The notes: generated by a model not told the origin, from the letters alone. A DNA stretch of 64,000 nt from Tipula vernalis (GCA_958295665.1 OY282560.1:98929930-98993929), one strand, 5' to 3'. Positions 23,809 through 36,559 are shown, counted from the first letter of the stretch. Translations and numbers: made by a program.

Positions 23809-25335
23809 TATTATTATTATTAATGATTGATGGGCCATGTGGGCGATAAGCCACATCGCACCGCGGCCTAAAAGATTTATTGTGCTGGACCCTACTTAAT
23901 AATCCGTCCAGTCAATATTCAGGCTCTTAATGAATCTGATAATACTACTGGCCGGTACAAGATACATATTATCCGGGCTCATTGTTCTCCCTCCTAGATG
24001 TTGCAGTCTTTGCTGGAAATGGCTGGGCAATGGCACAGAACATGTTCCGCTGATTCCACTTCCAGATCCCAGAAGCGGTAACCATCTGTCGTAAGGTGAT
24101 ACCTTAAGGGAACATGACATGTGAGGAAGCCAGTAAGCAGCCTCAACTCAGGTTTCCTAAGTTCAAGACACTCCTTAACTCTGACAGACGAAGGTGATAT
24201 AAATTTCTTCGCCTGTCGTAAATCTGGAATTCTGCGCCAGTAGGAGGACTTTTGAACATCCTTCCAGCGTTTTACCGCTGCTCTAAGGTGTCCCTTCATG
24301 ACGCCACAGAAGGGTTCTGGTCCAATAAATGGGGAGGTAGAACCCTCACGGGCGAGGCCATCAGCTGCCTCGTTTCCTTCGATTCCAGTATGACATGGCA
24401 CCCACATAAGTGTTACCTTATTTGAGCCTGCCAGATGTTTAATAACCTTCAGACAATCCCATACCAACCTTGACTCAACGGTACAAGACCTAAGAGCCTT
24501 TAAGGCCGATTGGCTGTCCGATACAATATAAATCTTTGCATCGTTTAGGCCTTTTTTTGCTATGCCTATCCTAGCGCAAAGTTCTATAGCATGTACTTCT
24601 GATTGAAAAACGATAGCATTGGTACCCAAGGACTTCGAGAGGGTAGTGCCACTCCCGTGTATTCCTATCCCCGCCCCATCTTCCGTGTTTGATCCATCTG
24701 TAAACCATACCATGGACCCTCGCTCAAAGGATGGTCCACCTGCACTCCACACATCCCGGTCAGGTAACCTAACACAGAATGGTTTGTGGAAGTTCAGTTT
24801 AGCTGGCATACAGTCGGAAGGCATTCCTATGGTAGGGTCTGTCTGAAATTCCTTAAGGATTTCCAGATGACCCACCATATTGCCTGGTTTGATATTTCCT
24901 TCCGCCTGCATTTTCAGGGTCATAATTGCGGCATCCTTTTTAATATGCAGGTATAACGGTGTCAGTCCTAGAACTGACTCCACCGCCGCGGTTGGACATG
25001 ATTTCATTGAGCCCGTAACACCGATGCAGGCTATACGCTGAACCTTATTCAATAAGGTTTGCGTTACCTTCTGCTCAGTTTTAGGCCACCATACAACCGA
25101 TGCGTAGGTGACCATAGGCGTAATGATTGTAAGAAATGACCGGTAGATCATTTTTGGTTGTAGTCCCCAAGTACGCCCATAGAGGCTTTGACAGGCCCAG
25201 AAAGCCTTGGTGGCTCTATTTTGAACTTTCAACAAATGTTGGTTCCAGTTCAGTTTTTGATCTAGGATAACCTAGTACCGTTTAACGAGGAAGCTAGCTG
25301 TAAGCGCAAGCTTTTTCCTCCTCGCAAAAGGAACA
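23808..25335 (-). mobile_element. I-clade non-LTR retrotransposon, copy 1
   Basis: On the minus strand the element ends in a TAA-repeat tail (seen on the plus strand as TTATTATTATTATTAA from about 23808), as I factors do. The 3' region (GGCGATAAGCCACATCGCAC, and AGATTTATTGTGCTGG) matches copy 3 at 42545. Its 5' end stops near 25335, just after a phrase (GCAAAAGGAAC on the plus strand) shared with copy 2. No target duplication was found. Confidence 0.85.
23994..25259 (-). pseudogene. I-clade ORF2 C-terminal part: RT thumb, RNase H, Cys tail
   Basis: An uninterrupted 413-codon frame (from 25235) begins within the RT thumb (VQNRATKAFWACQSLYGRTW, then PMVTYASVVWWPKTEQK). RNase H follows with FTDGSNTEDGAG, EVHAIELCARI, SDSQSALKALRS, and MWVPCHTGIEGNEAADGLAR with the His/Asp pair. 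All four expected acidic positions are present. The tail (LLTGFLTCHVPLRYHL, and ESAEHVLCHCPAIS) carries the usual Cys/His region. The RT catalytic core is missing through 5' truncation, so the fragment cannot move itself. The lack of stops in 1.2 kb suggests a recent insertion. Confidence 0.9.
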
Positions 25336-26599
25336 AACAACAAATTGAAGAAGCCTTATCGAGAAGTCTGTAGACCTTTCGTTGTTATTGAGCATTTCTT
25401 AAATAAAGCCTTCTCGGGTCACTCAAAGAATAATGAACCTGTTTGTCATTGCGATGGAACACCACCAATTAGCTAAAGACAAGCTCCACATTCAATTTGA
25501 GAGAACTTAGGAAAGCTCCCCTCCCACGACAGTTACCTTTAAGAAAGCTTTTAAGGCTATAATCGAGCTTGAGTAAAAAAAAATTGGGCGTTCGAAGCGG
25601 TGGATTACTTGTAGTAATGCAGGTACTTCCCTGAATAACAATAGCCGCATTTCTTGTGTCATAGTAAGCAACCATAAAAATTTAACAAATTTTTGTTTTT
25701 GATTCGGTTCAGATCAAAGAGAAAAGTTGGACGTTGATGTAGATAGTAAAAATTGACTGAAACATGGAAAAAAATCAAAGATTTAAAAATCTGCTGACTT
25801 CTTGTCGAAGTTAATAAACCCAGTTCTAAGAGCACCAATCTTATATAGTCGGAATTCGGATTTCACTGTTCGTTTTTCATTTCGATTTCATTTCGTTTTG
25901 TTTTCGGTTAATAACTAGCCCTTAAGATTTTTTAAAAACCCTTATTTCTTGTTACTCAATAACCGGTGGAAAAGTCGAATAACGATCAATCCCAAACATG
26001 CTTTCGAGTTTATTTGTGTGTAAGTATTATTATTTACTAGTTGTATTTCCCAGTTTCGCCCGTGCAGAGTTGAGTGCGGATTTAGACCATTTCCGTTAAG
26101 GCGTCGACATGTGCCCGGGCGGATTTTGAGTCTTCCTTTAAAGATCAACATATGCTGTCACAGACTTTTTTATGGACATTTAGTTTCTCTTTAAAACTAA
26201 TTAAAAAAAATTCTGTAATTGGTTGACGCTGAAAATGCGTCTTTCCCATTCAATTGAGAAATCAATTCGATTACTTCGGATTCAAAAGTTATTTAGTCTT
26301 TGAGGTTTGAAGTTTGTTGAGTTTTGGTTACTGATTAAATCATAGCTTTACTTCGTGTTTTTTTTTTATTGCAGTTACTTTTCTACATTTTTGGTTACCT
26401 TGCTAACATAAATACTACGAGTATATTCGCAGTTTTCACGTTCGGGCTATAAATGAATAAATTTGAATCAGATCCAACTCGCAGGCATGCTACGTATGTG
26501 AGTAGCACGATTCCTTCAAGTTGACGCCACAGTATCGTAATGTTTGGCGTAGTGCTTTGTTGATGGTCATTCTAAAGGCCAATTATACTGCGGATTGCA
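25336..26599. other. Spacer, no gene recognised
   Basis: No recognisable coding domain. A short CATTTCG/CGGTT-type stretch lies near 25865-25915. Confidence 0.4.
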
Positions 26600-28100
26600 A
26601 TCGTTTAAAATTAAAAGGCAATTCGGTCGAAATTAAACGTATTCGCGGTATAAATAAATACCGTTTTCCCTGATGACGTTATTTTGCGGATGTTTGATGC
26701 ATTGCACAATTTTGGCGAGTTTACTGGTGAGCCAACCTTCAGTTTAAGACAGTACAGCGGCATTCCTGGCACATTCAACAAATTCAAAATTTCGATAGGA
26801 AAATTTACACTTTGGGTTTCATCGGTCTTGTTTAGAATGAGGTCTTGGATGATCTTCTTTATGTTATTGACGATTTCGTTTTTCATTGCTAGAATGACTC
26901 TTTCGCATAGCCATTCTGAGTCGGTGTAATTTTCGACGATGTTCGGGTATGTTTTGCTGATGAGTTGTTCAGGTGTTTCAACGATATTGCACAACTAATT
27001 TGTCAATACAATTTGGCTTGATTTTTAATCTACTGGATAGGCGTCTTCTTCTATTTACAGGAGTTTTCATCACCCAAGATTCTCGCTCTTATATTTGCTG
27101 TTAAATTGATTTTTGCTGCCCGATGGTTGAATGTTCCAAGCACTAATTTATTTCATCGGCTGGCGTCGATCTCGGACTGACAGGTACCTTTTGACGAAAA
27201 TCTCCCGTTAACATCAGCAAGGCATCTTCCATTAGACTCATGTTTTCTTTTAAGTCCTGGAACGATCTATTCAGTGCTTCGAAGGGCTTTCTTAACTCCG
27301 AATTAGTAAAGGTTTATTATGTTTGATGTAGCATCGGAACTCATTAACATTGTCTCCTTAATGGTTCACTGTTCGTGGCGTCAAATCCACATCGTCTTAG
27401 TGGCTGGGCTCCGAGTTGTATAAGCGTTTGATAGGTCATAGCAAAACATTTTTCTTCCAGCAATATCAGCGTTTGTTACCCAGGATGCTTCCCGATATTT
27501 CAGCCAAAGATGATTAGGATTTTAATGGATTACATTTTGTTAACGTAATCGCAAATACTTCCCATATTTGATCTGCTGTTGTCGTTTGCACTGCCTCACT
27601 TGCACATGCTTCTTGATATGTTTCACAAATAAAGCCATCGACAGATCTTAGATCTTAAAAACATGTTGGGAATCGTGTAAAGCTGTAAACGTAGCATTCG
27701 GCGTTTCTTGGATGTATCTGTAGATTCGCCCTATCGTCTCGTTGTTGAATACTCTATCTTGTCCTTGCACTGTCGATCCACATTTTCGTCGAATGACCTC
27801 AACATATTCCATCTATAGAAGCTTGGTACTTCCGGGTAGAGTAAAGTCCTGAAAAATGGGTCATCTTGGCATAGCTCGAAGAAGGCAGCCGAAGTTGTTC
27901 TTACTGGTGGTTCCGTCGGGACACTTAAAATTCGCCAAATCGCTTCATTGCTGTTATTGTAACGATCCATTTGATACTGTACTATTTCGTCGTGCTGAAC
28001 TTCTCTGATCACTGTAAAGGTGACCATGTCGCTGTCCTTATTGATATACTTGCACACGTATTTGAGCGATTTTACAGAACTGCGATATTCGAGCAAGAAG
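26600..28100 (-). pseudogene. Helitron Rep-helicase relic
   Basis: Minus-strand fragments in the expected order include SVKSLKYVCKYINKDSDM and NSNEAIWRILSVP (28096-27731), which are typical of the Helitron region before the helicase. RSVDGFICETYQEAC follows near 27625. The helicase phrases LLMLTGDFRQ and PRSTPADEIN lie near 27190. The PIF1-like C-terminus (YTDSEWLCERVILAMKNEIV, then NLLNVPGMPLYCLKLKVGSP and PKLCN) is at 26994-26611. Stops and frameshifts separate the blocks, and the N-terminal Rep (HUH) motifs and element ends were not found. The element is a dead Helitron fragment. Confidence 0.88.
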
Positions 28101-28806
28101 AGGAAATACTCGCTACTAACGTCTTTTTATTAAAGTACATTTTTCGGTAAAGTTTAAATAAAACTTAGAATTTTTTGTTTGAGATTCATTTTTTAATTAA
28201 AATGAAAAAAATGTTTGTGTTTCAATTCGATTTTGTAAATGTCAAAGAATCAACATATTGATTGGATAAAATAGACCTTGCCTACATTTTTTGAGAGGAA
28301 TTTGAATAAGGTTGAATCTGGGTTTTGATTCAAAACAAATTTGCTTCCAAAAAATGTTTTATATGCTTGAGTCAAGTAAAAGGAAGGATGTCGAAACATT
28401 TACAAATAAACGATAATGGTTTCCTTTATTTTGCAGAAGCATTGTTAAAGAAAATTCGAAAGTTATCAAACCCGTCGACACAAAATGGCGTTTACTCTTT
28501 AACAGTACCATAAACTTAAAATTATGATAAAGAGTAAAGGTACTTTTGAAATTTTATCTTCTCATTAAAATAAGGATCGTTGGATTTTATTTGAAGAAAT
28601 AGACGTTCGCCTTTCTCGAAGCAAACTTCACTTCAAAGATCCAGCCATCACTTTTGAGAGTATCTTTTGAGAAATTACTAGGAGTATTACTAGAAAAAAA
28701 TTATTTAGAGAGTTAAAGCTTCCTCTAATTTATTTAGGTAATGGCGTTCCGTGGTAATATAATCACTCCAGCTTCTGACTCAGCTAGAATTTGCCGTTGT
28801 TGAAAT
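28101..28806. other. Spacer before the MITE, no gene recognised
   Basis: AT-rich. The last eight bases (GTTGAAAT, 28799-28806) form the left target duplication of the MITE. Confidence 0.5.
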
Positions 28807-29037
28807 CAGAGCTGGAGCCGGAGCTACGGAGCTGGGCATTTTTGATAAGCCGGAAACCGTGTAAAACATTTTTTTTTTTTTTTTTTTTTTTTCAATTAAT
28901 ATTCTGTCAAAATTAAGTTTTTGTTCAAAAACGCCACCAATAAAATAATCAAACTTGGAACAAAAAAAACGAGCTAGGAAAGCTGGCCTCGTCTCTGGCT
29001 CAAAAATGCAGCTCCTGGCTCCGGCTCCTCAGCCCTG
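28807..29037. mobile_element. hAT-type MITE, 231 bp, 8-bp target duplication
   Basis: Ends are CAGAGCTGGAGCCGGAGC on the left and, as reverse complement, CAGGGCTGAGGAGCCGGAGC on the right. GTTGAAAT lies on both sides (28799-28806 and 29038-29045). CAGRG-type ends with 8-bp duplications are the hAT hallmark. The interior is non-coding and contains a run of about 25 T near 28868-28892. Confidence 0.9.
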
Positions 29038-29045
29038 GTTGAAAT

Positions 29046-31467
29046 AACATAAAAATTATCTCAATGAAGCTTGCCTTTGCAAACGAACTCGCATGTTATT
29101 GGATTTTGGAAATGTTCTGCTGCTGGTGGTTTGACCTTCAAATACTTGGGGGGGTCTGGAAAAAGTCTGCAGGCAACAAGGATTCCTTCCATATGCGATT
29201 GGTTTGTTCTCAGTAAACTTACTATAATTTCAGTCTAGGCAAGTTTATCTTTCCTTTCAAATCCTTTGATAATGTTGCATACCGAAAATTTCGAGTAAGT
29301 TATTGTAGGTCCACCTTTGGTCTGTCTAAGAGCCTTTCACTTAGTTATTGGCATTGGAACTCACCCGCAGAATTTCGTTACAAAGATTGCTGTTGTGGTT
29401 TCTTTACAGGATGAGAGCCCCGTTAAGGTTGTCCTGTAAATAATAAATTTTCAAAATTGGTTTTCTCTTTTGATTCTCAAAAAAATGTTTTCTGTTAGAT
29501 CTCCAGCTATCCTTTTTTCATGGTTTGTCCTTCTGAAAATTTATTAAACTTTATTGTATACCAAACTCAAGTTACCCAGAATTGGACCAATGTTGATACA
29601 ATGAAGCGTCATTCACACAATGTAATAGTATATAATAGTCATTTTGACCCGGAAAAAGGTGACCATAACTTCTTTTTCTGTCAATAAAAGCCAATATTAG
29701 TCCCGAATATGTCATGGTAATTTTTAAAAGGCCACATAGATTTTTCTAAACTTATAAAAGTCTAACTTATTGTCTTATTGTTGAGTATAATCGAAAATTG
29801 ATCTAGATCTAACTTTTTGTAATGTTATTTAGTGTACACAATTTACCAAAATGTAAGTACATACTCATTTATTGTTAAAACTTAAAACGCTTACTGCTAA
29901 AGTTGTTAAAACTTTATTTTTTCCAATAAGTCAGTTAAAGTCATAGGGGAAAAATCGATTTTGCGGATTTAATTCATAATGAAAATGAAATTAATTTCGC
30001 CATATTAAAATTTTCGGCGGAATTAGTTCACACGGAGTTAATCCGTCGTAGCTAATTATGTTATGTTGTTGTAGATCAGTGGAAACTTCTTCTTTTTATA
30101 TGGTACAAAAATACAATTTACGTTCAAGGTCAAACAAAGGTTTTGGGATGTATTTTGCGTCCGACTATTAAATAATAAATTTTTAGAAAATTCCATTTTT
30201 GCTATTATTATTCGCACCAATGAATTTAACCAACACGGAAAGCAAATCGAGGGTTACAACAAAATTTGTAAATATATTATTTTCGGTTCTACAACAGAAT
30301 ATTCCCGCGACTATATAATTTTGTTTTATGTGGGTGAACCATAATTACTTTGATATGATACCGCATAAATAAACATTACATACATTTTTTTTTATTCTTA
30401 TCTTTGTATATTGAATTACTTACTATAGTCTAATGATTTGTTTGTGATGTTGTTGTAAAAATATAAATTTTTCATTTCAAATAATATCCATTTACCCAAA
30501 AAAGGATGAGGTGTGAGGTTTACGTGTAATAAATTTTTAATTGTATAACAACAACATATTACGACTGACTGTATAGTAATAGTAATTACAGGTGTTACTA
30601 TTATTATTAATACTAAAATAAAATCAACCTTTATTTACATATCTTCTCTATTTAATAATTATTATATGATTATTTTTTATTGAGTACATAAATAATAATA
30701 ATCGATGGTCGTTAGTGATAGCTCTCGTGTTACTATTTTCTATTTAAATCGAATCAAGTGAAATAATCTTTTTAATTTTTGTTTTTTAAACAATTTAACT
30801 TAATAGAGTTAAATAGAAAGCAACATAATAATTAACCGATACTGTGTAACTAAAATAATCGTAAACAAATTTATAATTTTAACATATAACCTATCCGTTT
30901 AACCCCCATATATTCTGATACGGATATACAATAGATGGTTGTATCGATTCGAATTTAGTGTAAAAACTATATACTCCCACGCGCCACTTTAGTGTATTTG
31001 TAATTATTGGTTGTGTGTAGCGCGCGCGACACATTAATGTTGATTCATATCAATATTATGTGTCTAGCCGCGGTATTCAGTTATTATATTATGCTTATGT
31101 CATTTTAACCTGCTGTTTGAATTTTTAATTGTTTTTTTACGTATACATAAAATGATGTTGATGTGCTACGTTAAGAAATATTTTGTTACCGAATATTGTG
31201 CATATGTCGCTGGCTACTCATAATTCACAAACATTTTTGTGATACATTTATAGGCAAATATATGTTCGGCAACATTTAAGAAAGTGATGGAAAAACTACA
31301 TTAATATATTTAGGAATGCTTCTTATGGAGTATCAAGGAAGAAATAGCTACGCTAAATTTTGGACGAAGAAATTACTGCGTCTTTGTGTACGTTCTTTAA
31401 ACATGTCACACATTTTTATAAATTCCTATATACTTGTAACAGTCATACGTTAAAACAGCAAAAAACT
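29046..31467. other. Long AT-rich spacer, no gene recognised
   Basis: About 2.4 kb without a supported gene or an identifiable element. Repeated TTATTATT and AATAATAAT words occur at 30540-30720. Confidence 0.45.
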
Positions 31468-31471
31468 GTGA

Positions 31472-32250
31472 TCAGACTCTTAATGAACCTAATAATACTA
31501 CCGGCCGATACGTGATACATACATACCATCTGGGCTCGTTGTTTTCCCTCCTAGATGTTGCAGCCTTTGGCGGACAATGGCTGGGCTTTGACGCGCGGCA
31601 TCCGCCTGCCGTACTTATGCCCATTTTCTTGAGGTAATACCTTAAGGGAATGTGACCTGTAAGGAAGCCGGTTAGTAGCCTCAACTTAGGTTCCCTAAAT
31701 TCAAGACACTCCTTTACCCTGACTGATGAAGGTGACATAAATATCTTCGCCTTAGCGTAGACCCGGAGTTTGCACGTTATCCCAGCGTTTTACCGCTGTT
31801 CTAATTTACCCCTAGTGACACCGCAGAAGGGGTCTGGTTCAATAAATGGAGAGCACCCACATAAATGTTACCTTATTTCAGCTTGCCAGATGTTTAATAA
31901 CCTTTCGACAGTCCCATACTAGTCTTGACTCAACGATACAAGGCCTAAGAGCCTTTAAGGCCGATTGGCTATCTGATACAATATATATCTTTGCATCGTT
32001 TAGGCCTGCTATAGCATATACTTCTGCTTGATAGACGCTAACATTGGAACCCAAGGACATTGAGAGTGCAGTTTCACTACCGCATATTTCTGCCCCTGCC
32101 CCGTCTTTAGTTTTTGCTCCACCTGTAAACAATACTATTGACCCTCGCTCAAAGTGCAGTCTCAGGGTACTCCACATATTCCGGCAAAGTAACCTAACAC
32201 AGAATGGTTTGTGGAAGTCCAGTTTAGTTGGCTTGCTATTGGAAGCCATT
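31472..32250 (-). pseudogene. I-clade copy 2: RNase H and C-terminal tail
   Basis: RNase H is recognisable (VLFTGGAKTKDGAG, VSDSQSALKALRP, LVWDC). The first catalytic Asp of the FTDGS box has become Gly. A deletion around 31850 removes the region that carries GNEAADGLAR in copy 1. The tail frame has a stop shortly after LLTGFLTGHIPLRYYL. This copy is clearly older than copy 1. Confidence 0.85.
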
Positions 32251-32271
32251 CCTTTGGTAGGGTTTGTCTGA

Positions 32272-32361
32272 TAGTGATGTGCTAAATTGGTACTTTTTGT
32301 TCTGTTTTGCCTATTTTCTCTTATGTTTTTAGCAAAAAAGCACCGACTTAGCCCATCACTA
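32272..32361. mobile_element. 90-bp hAT-type MITE
   Basis: Ends are TAGTGATGTGCTAAATTGGT and, reversed, TAGTGATGGGCTAAGTCGGT. Near-identical 8-bp flanks are TTGTCTGA (32264-32271) and CTGTCTGA (32362-32369). Copy 1 of the I-clade element has a single CTGTCTGA at the same place, near 24838, which confirms a clean insertion. TAGTG ends fit the hAT YARNG pattern. Confidence 0.88.
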
Positions 32362-32757
32362 CTGTCTGAAATTCCTTAAAGATTTCCAGATGATCCACCA
32401 TATTACCTGGTTTGATATTTCCTTCTGCCTGCATCTTCAGGGCCATAATTGCCTAAGGATCGTTTTTAACATGCACGTGCAACGGAATCAATCCTAGAAG
32501 TGCCTTCATCGCAGCGGGCATTTACTCATTGAGCTCGTGACACCGATGCAGGCTATATGCTGAACCTTATTCAATAAAGTTTGCGCTGTCTTCCGCTTAG
32601 TTTTAGGCTACCATACTACCGATGCTTACGTAGCCATAGGCCTAAAGATTGTTAGAAATGACCAGTAAATCATTTTTGGTTATAATCCCCAAGTACGTCC
32701 ATGCAGTATCTGACAGGTCCAGAAGCCTTGGTGGCTCTTTTTTGAACTTTCAATATA

Positions 32758-34832
32758 ATGTGCTGTGCAAAAAAATCTGATTAAACATATTTTATGACAA
32801 ATTAGGGTATTGGTTGCTAAAATTACAAAACATTTAAAAGCAATTGGCTTGTTGTTTCATTTTAAATTTATTTATGAAACAATTTTAAAAAACAAATATA
32901 TTTGCAATTTAGTGAGAAAAAGACTGATTAAAGGTAGCTTGCAAACACTTGATACAGTACAGAAGCAAGAGCTCGCATTATGAGTCAAACAAAAACAGTC
33001 AAAAACAATTTGCTGTGGGTTCAGGAGCACATTTCTTGGATTCAAGAGATGTGAAATAACGTGATTTTCACCGATGAATCCAAACTCAAGGTGCATGTTA
33101 GAGAATTTCTTTTAAGACTTCCACCGAAAAATGGCGGAGTTGTGGTCTGAGGAATTTTTCATGGAGAAGAAACCGCTCGCATGTGCTTCCTTAGCTCCAA
33201 AGTCACAGCTGTTTGTATGGAAGTACTATATAACAAATTTGAGCCCTCTGTGTTACAGCTTTTCGTCGACGAGACTTTCTGATTTATTTTTTAACTCCAA
33301 GCAAAATTGCAAAAGTTGTGACTAACTTCTCTGCATTAATTTTGAATTGTAAATAATAAAATTCACTTTCAGATAAACAACAATCATTCATTAAAATCCT
33401 ATTTTGTTCTCGCATCTCTTCATCTTAAAAAATACTTCGCAGAAAAAAATATCGATGTGTTGGACTGGCCCCCGTATAGCTCAGACTTAAACCCAATAGA
33501 TAATGTTTTGTCTATAATGAAGCTATACTTCGCGAGAAAACGCCCAGAATCAATTCAAGATTTGAAAAGTTTGTTGATGGAAACCTAGGAATCCATACCT
33601 TCTGCGAGTTTGAAAAATTTATCAAACTCAATGAATCAGAGGTGTACCGCCTTAATAAAAACAAAAAGCGGGCAAACAAAATATTAATATTAAAGATAGA
33701 ATTTCTATAAATCAATAAAAAGCAAAAAAAAAAATTTAAAAAAGAAGTATTTACTTTATTCCTTTGCTCCAATCAAAGCATTCCTAAATATACAAGCCGT
33801 CAGGTTCAGACCAATTTTAAAAGAAGCTTAATTTAAGGGGGATACATTTTACGATTTCCCATAAGAACCGTTCAATCAATTTTACATTTTTGATTAAAAT
33901 TTTATGAATGAAAAATACTAGTAACAGAAAATATTTTTAGGGTTATATTTAAATCAATCCTTTGAGTATAACATATTTTAAAACCAATAACTTAAATTTA
34001 GTAATTTGATTAATATAATTAAAATAAAATTGTACAAATTTACTTTTTCTTTGTACATATGTATGTCTATGTGAAAAATACGGTATAAAATTATAAAAAA
34101 CAAAATCAATGACGTAAGATCTTACTTACTATTTATCAAAGACTTTAAAATACAATAGACCAGAAATAAACAAACTACGCACAACTCTTTAACAGCAATA
34201 AAAACTAAATGGTTTTTTTACATGTAAGAAAAAAAGTTTGTTTCTCCTCTTTAGTTTAAACTCTTTGCTATTTATCGACATTTTTTTATTATAAAAAAAA
34301 CATTAACGAAAGGTGTGACATCATGAGCTATAAAGATGTGTTTGCAAATAAAAGGGTTTTAGTAAAATATTAATTAAATATCTATAAACAAGATTTTATT
34401 AATTGATTTTCAAATCATATATTTATCAATTATTCTTCTTGATAACGAAAAAACCAAAATTCATTTTTGTAAGATTTTTCATTTACGAAAAACGATATTA
34501 AAAAAACATGACTTTTCATATGATTTGTATGAAAAATTTATTTTTTTTTTGTCTTTCAATCCCCCTTATATTAAGTTCGAAATTTATCCTGACAGCTTGT
34601 GTATCTAAGAATGCTTTGCTCCAATCAACGTATATATGTATTTTGAATATTTTGACATTTTTTCGGTTTTCACCTAAATTCCAGGTACATTTTTTGTTTC
34701 AAAAAATTGGATCGTAAATATATTTAAACTAAAACAAAAAGCCAATTGCTATTAAATGTTTTGTAATTTTAGCAATCAAGACTCCAATTTGTAACAAAAT
34801 ATGTTTGACCAATTTTTTTTTGCACAGCACTG
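32758..34832 (+). mobile_element. Tc1/mariner-type transposon with ~95-bp inverted repeats
   Basis: The ends match over about 95 bases. The right end, as reverse complement, starts CAGTGCTGTGCAAAAAA, and the left is the same apart from the first two bases. A block TTGCTAAAATTACAAAACAT is shared by both arms. TA flanks lie at 32756-32757 and 34833-34834. Joining the outer sequences restores the I-clade reading seen at about 25230 in copy 1. The element holds a broken transposase on the plus strand. Confidence 0.9.
32930..33690 (+). pseudogene. Tc1/mariner transposase relic
   Basis: Recognisable parts are VIFTDESKLKVH, with the first Asp at 33073-33075, and the C-terminal DWPPYSSDLNPIDN near 33470-33505. 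The latter is followed by a helical stretch (ARKRPESIQDLKSLLMET), a stop, and a further conserved tail. The third catalytic position is Asp (GAT, 33499-33501) rather than the Glu usual in this motif. The second Asp motif near 33385 is lost. The N-terminal DNA-binding domain is missing or unrecognisable. Confidence 0.85.
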
Positions 34833-34834
34833 TA

Positions 34835-35600
34835 TGTAAATTGTTTCTAGTTCAGTTTTTGATTTGAGATAACCCTTAGATATTTAACCTCTCTAGAAAA
34901 AGGTACAGTAGTTAACGAGGGAGATATAAACGCAAGCTTATTCCTCCTTGTAAAAGGAACCTGGTTATAACACTACCAAATTATATTGAGTGGGTTTTGC
35001 GTGAGATCAGAGATGATCCCATCAAACTTGCCTCTCATTATAATAGTCACATCATCTACATAGCCCTGGACCTCATACCCATTGCTACCCAGAAGGACCA
35101 GCAGTCCGTCTATAACCAACGACCATAATGACGTTACGCCTCCTTAGGGACAACCCTTACAACCCTAATGGAGCAAATTCACCTTGTCGTATAGAAGGCG
35201 AAACACCTTTTTCATTGCTGCCCTCTCTATCGATTCATAGGTATCAAACGCCCCCTCAATGTCCACAAAGGCGCAAAGGGCAATGGCCACGCTTCCATAT
35301 TACATACAAAGGTTAAACATGAATGTTCATAACGATCAAAAATAGAGATAACACAGACAGATCTCTATGAGCCTCATTTTTTGTACTCTGAGGAACGTAA
35401 GAACAGTATCCTGCTACAAGATATATAGCCTGCGATTTCTTGTGCCACAAAAAATTTAGCCTCTGATTATTGAAATTTTTCCACCAGAGCCGCGTTTGTC
35501 GTCTGATTCTAAAAGTATTGCAGGTAGAATCACGGCCACTCCAGCAAACAAAATTAGTCCACCGGCCAACCGGTCTCTATAGATTTGGGGTAAGTTTCTC
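34835..35600 (-). pseudogene. I-clade copy 2: reverse transcriptase core
   Basis: The minus strand contains FVDIEGAFDTYESIE near 35240, PQGGVTSLWSLVIDGLL near 35130, and GYVDDVTIIMRGKFDG near 35050. The last is the catalytic YVDD box. Spacing between boxes is shorter than in a full RT, so internal sequence is missing. This core is absent from copies 1 and 3. Confidence 0.85.
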
Positions 35601-36559
35601 TGCCATACCACATTCATATTAAATTGTATGTTCCTTATCAGTAGAAGGAAGTCTTGCCCAGATCATTTCGCGGATTTTTGTCTGCTATTCAGAGTTGGGT
35701 TTTCATTAACTATGAGCAACTCTCTTTTGTCTTTTAAAAAAATGTCAGAAAAAAAAAATATATTTAACAGTCATTGAGATCCTGCTAATAAAACTAATAA
35801 GTCAACGTCTTCGCCGACTGTTACAACAGTTTACGTTCCTCTATTATTCCATGCTGTTTTGACGAGGGGCTATCTGCATCTTATTCGCTTGATATACTTG
35901 ATAACATACATACTCGTAGACATCTCTCAATTTTTTTATGCAAAAAAAGTTATTAATCTTATCTTATTCTTCTCGTTAGATAAGAATGTTTCTTTAAACG
36001 TGTTAACTTTCTTATCCTCTTCAAATTACATAAACGTAATAATAATTGTTTCTTCCCCGGCGTATTTTTTCTGTACTTTTATTTTTTCTATTTTTATTAC
36101 ATATGTATATCTTCGGAATACCCATCAAATATAAGCACAGTATTTGGAGAATATTCTACTTTTTTAGCAGGCATTCCTAAATTACACTTATCTAATTATA
36201 TTTGCATAATCCTTTCCGTGAGTAAATCATGTGCATTGATCTCATTAGAGTTTATAACACTCCAGATACCGTCTAATTGTAAAACATCCTTCCGTTACAA
36301 ATTTGTTATTCACAAAAATATTCATTTCGTTTTCCAGATTCAATATTTCATAAAAGAAAATTTGACCTGATTTGTCGTATAAAAAATTGCCAGTGGCGTG
36401 CAGAAAAGAAATCAGTCATTGAGTAGTATTCCAGTGCGTTCTGCTACGATAAACTGCTGAACAAACGCGACAATCCCGAAGTACTTTGCCCTTAGTTTAG
36501 CTGCGGTTTAGAAGCGGTCTTAAATTTCCCTTGAATGACAGAATGATGGTTTTATAACC
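35601..36559. other. Spacer, no gene recognised
   Basis: No domain was identified. It may include 5' remnants of the I-clade element. Confidence 0.4.

Larger units (their letters stand above)
31468..35600 (-). mobile_element. I-clade non-LTR retrotransposon, copy 2, split by nested insertions
   Basis: The sequence aligns along copy 1: the C-terminal tail (SPSSVRVKECLEFREPKLRL), then RNase H, then the RT thumb, then RT. The 3' untranslated region and TAA tail are missing at 31468. A 90-bp MITE (32272-32361) and a Tc1-like element (32758-34832) interrupt it. The RT continues from 34835. The 5' limit near 35600 is approximate. Confidence 0.85.
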
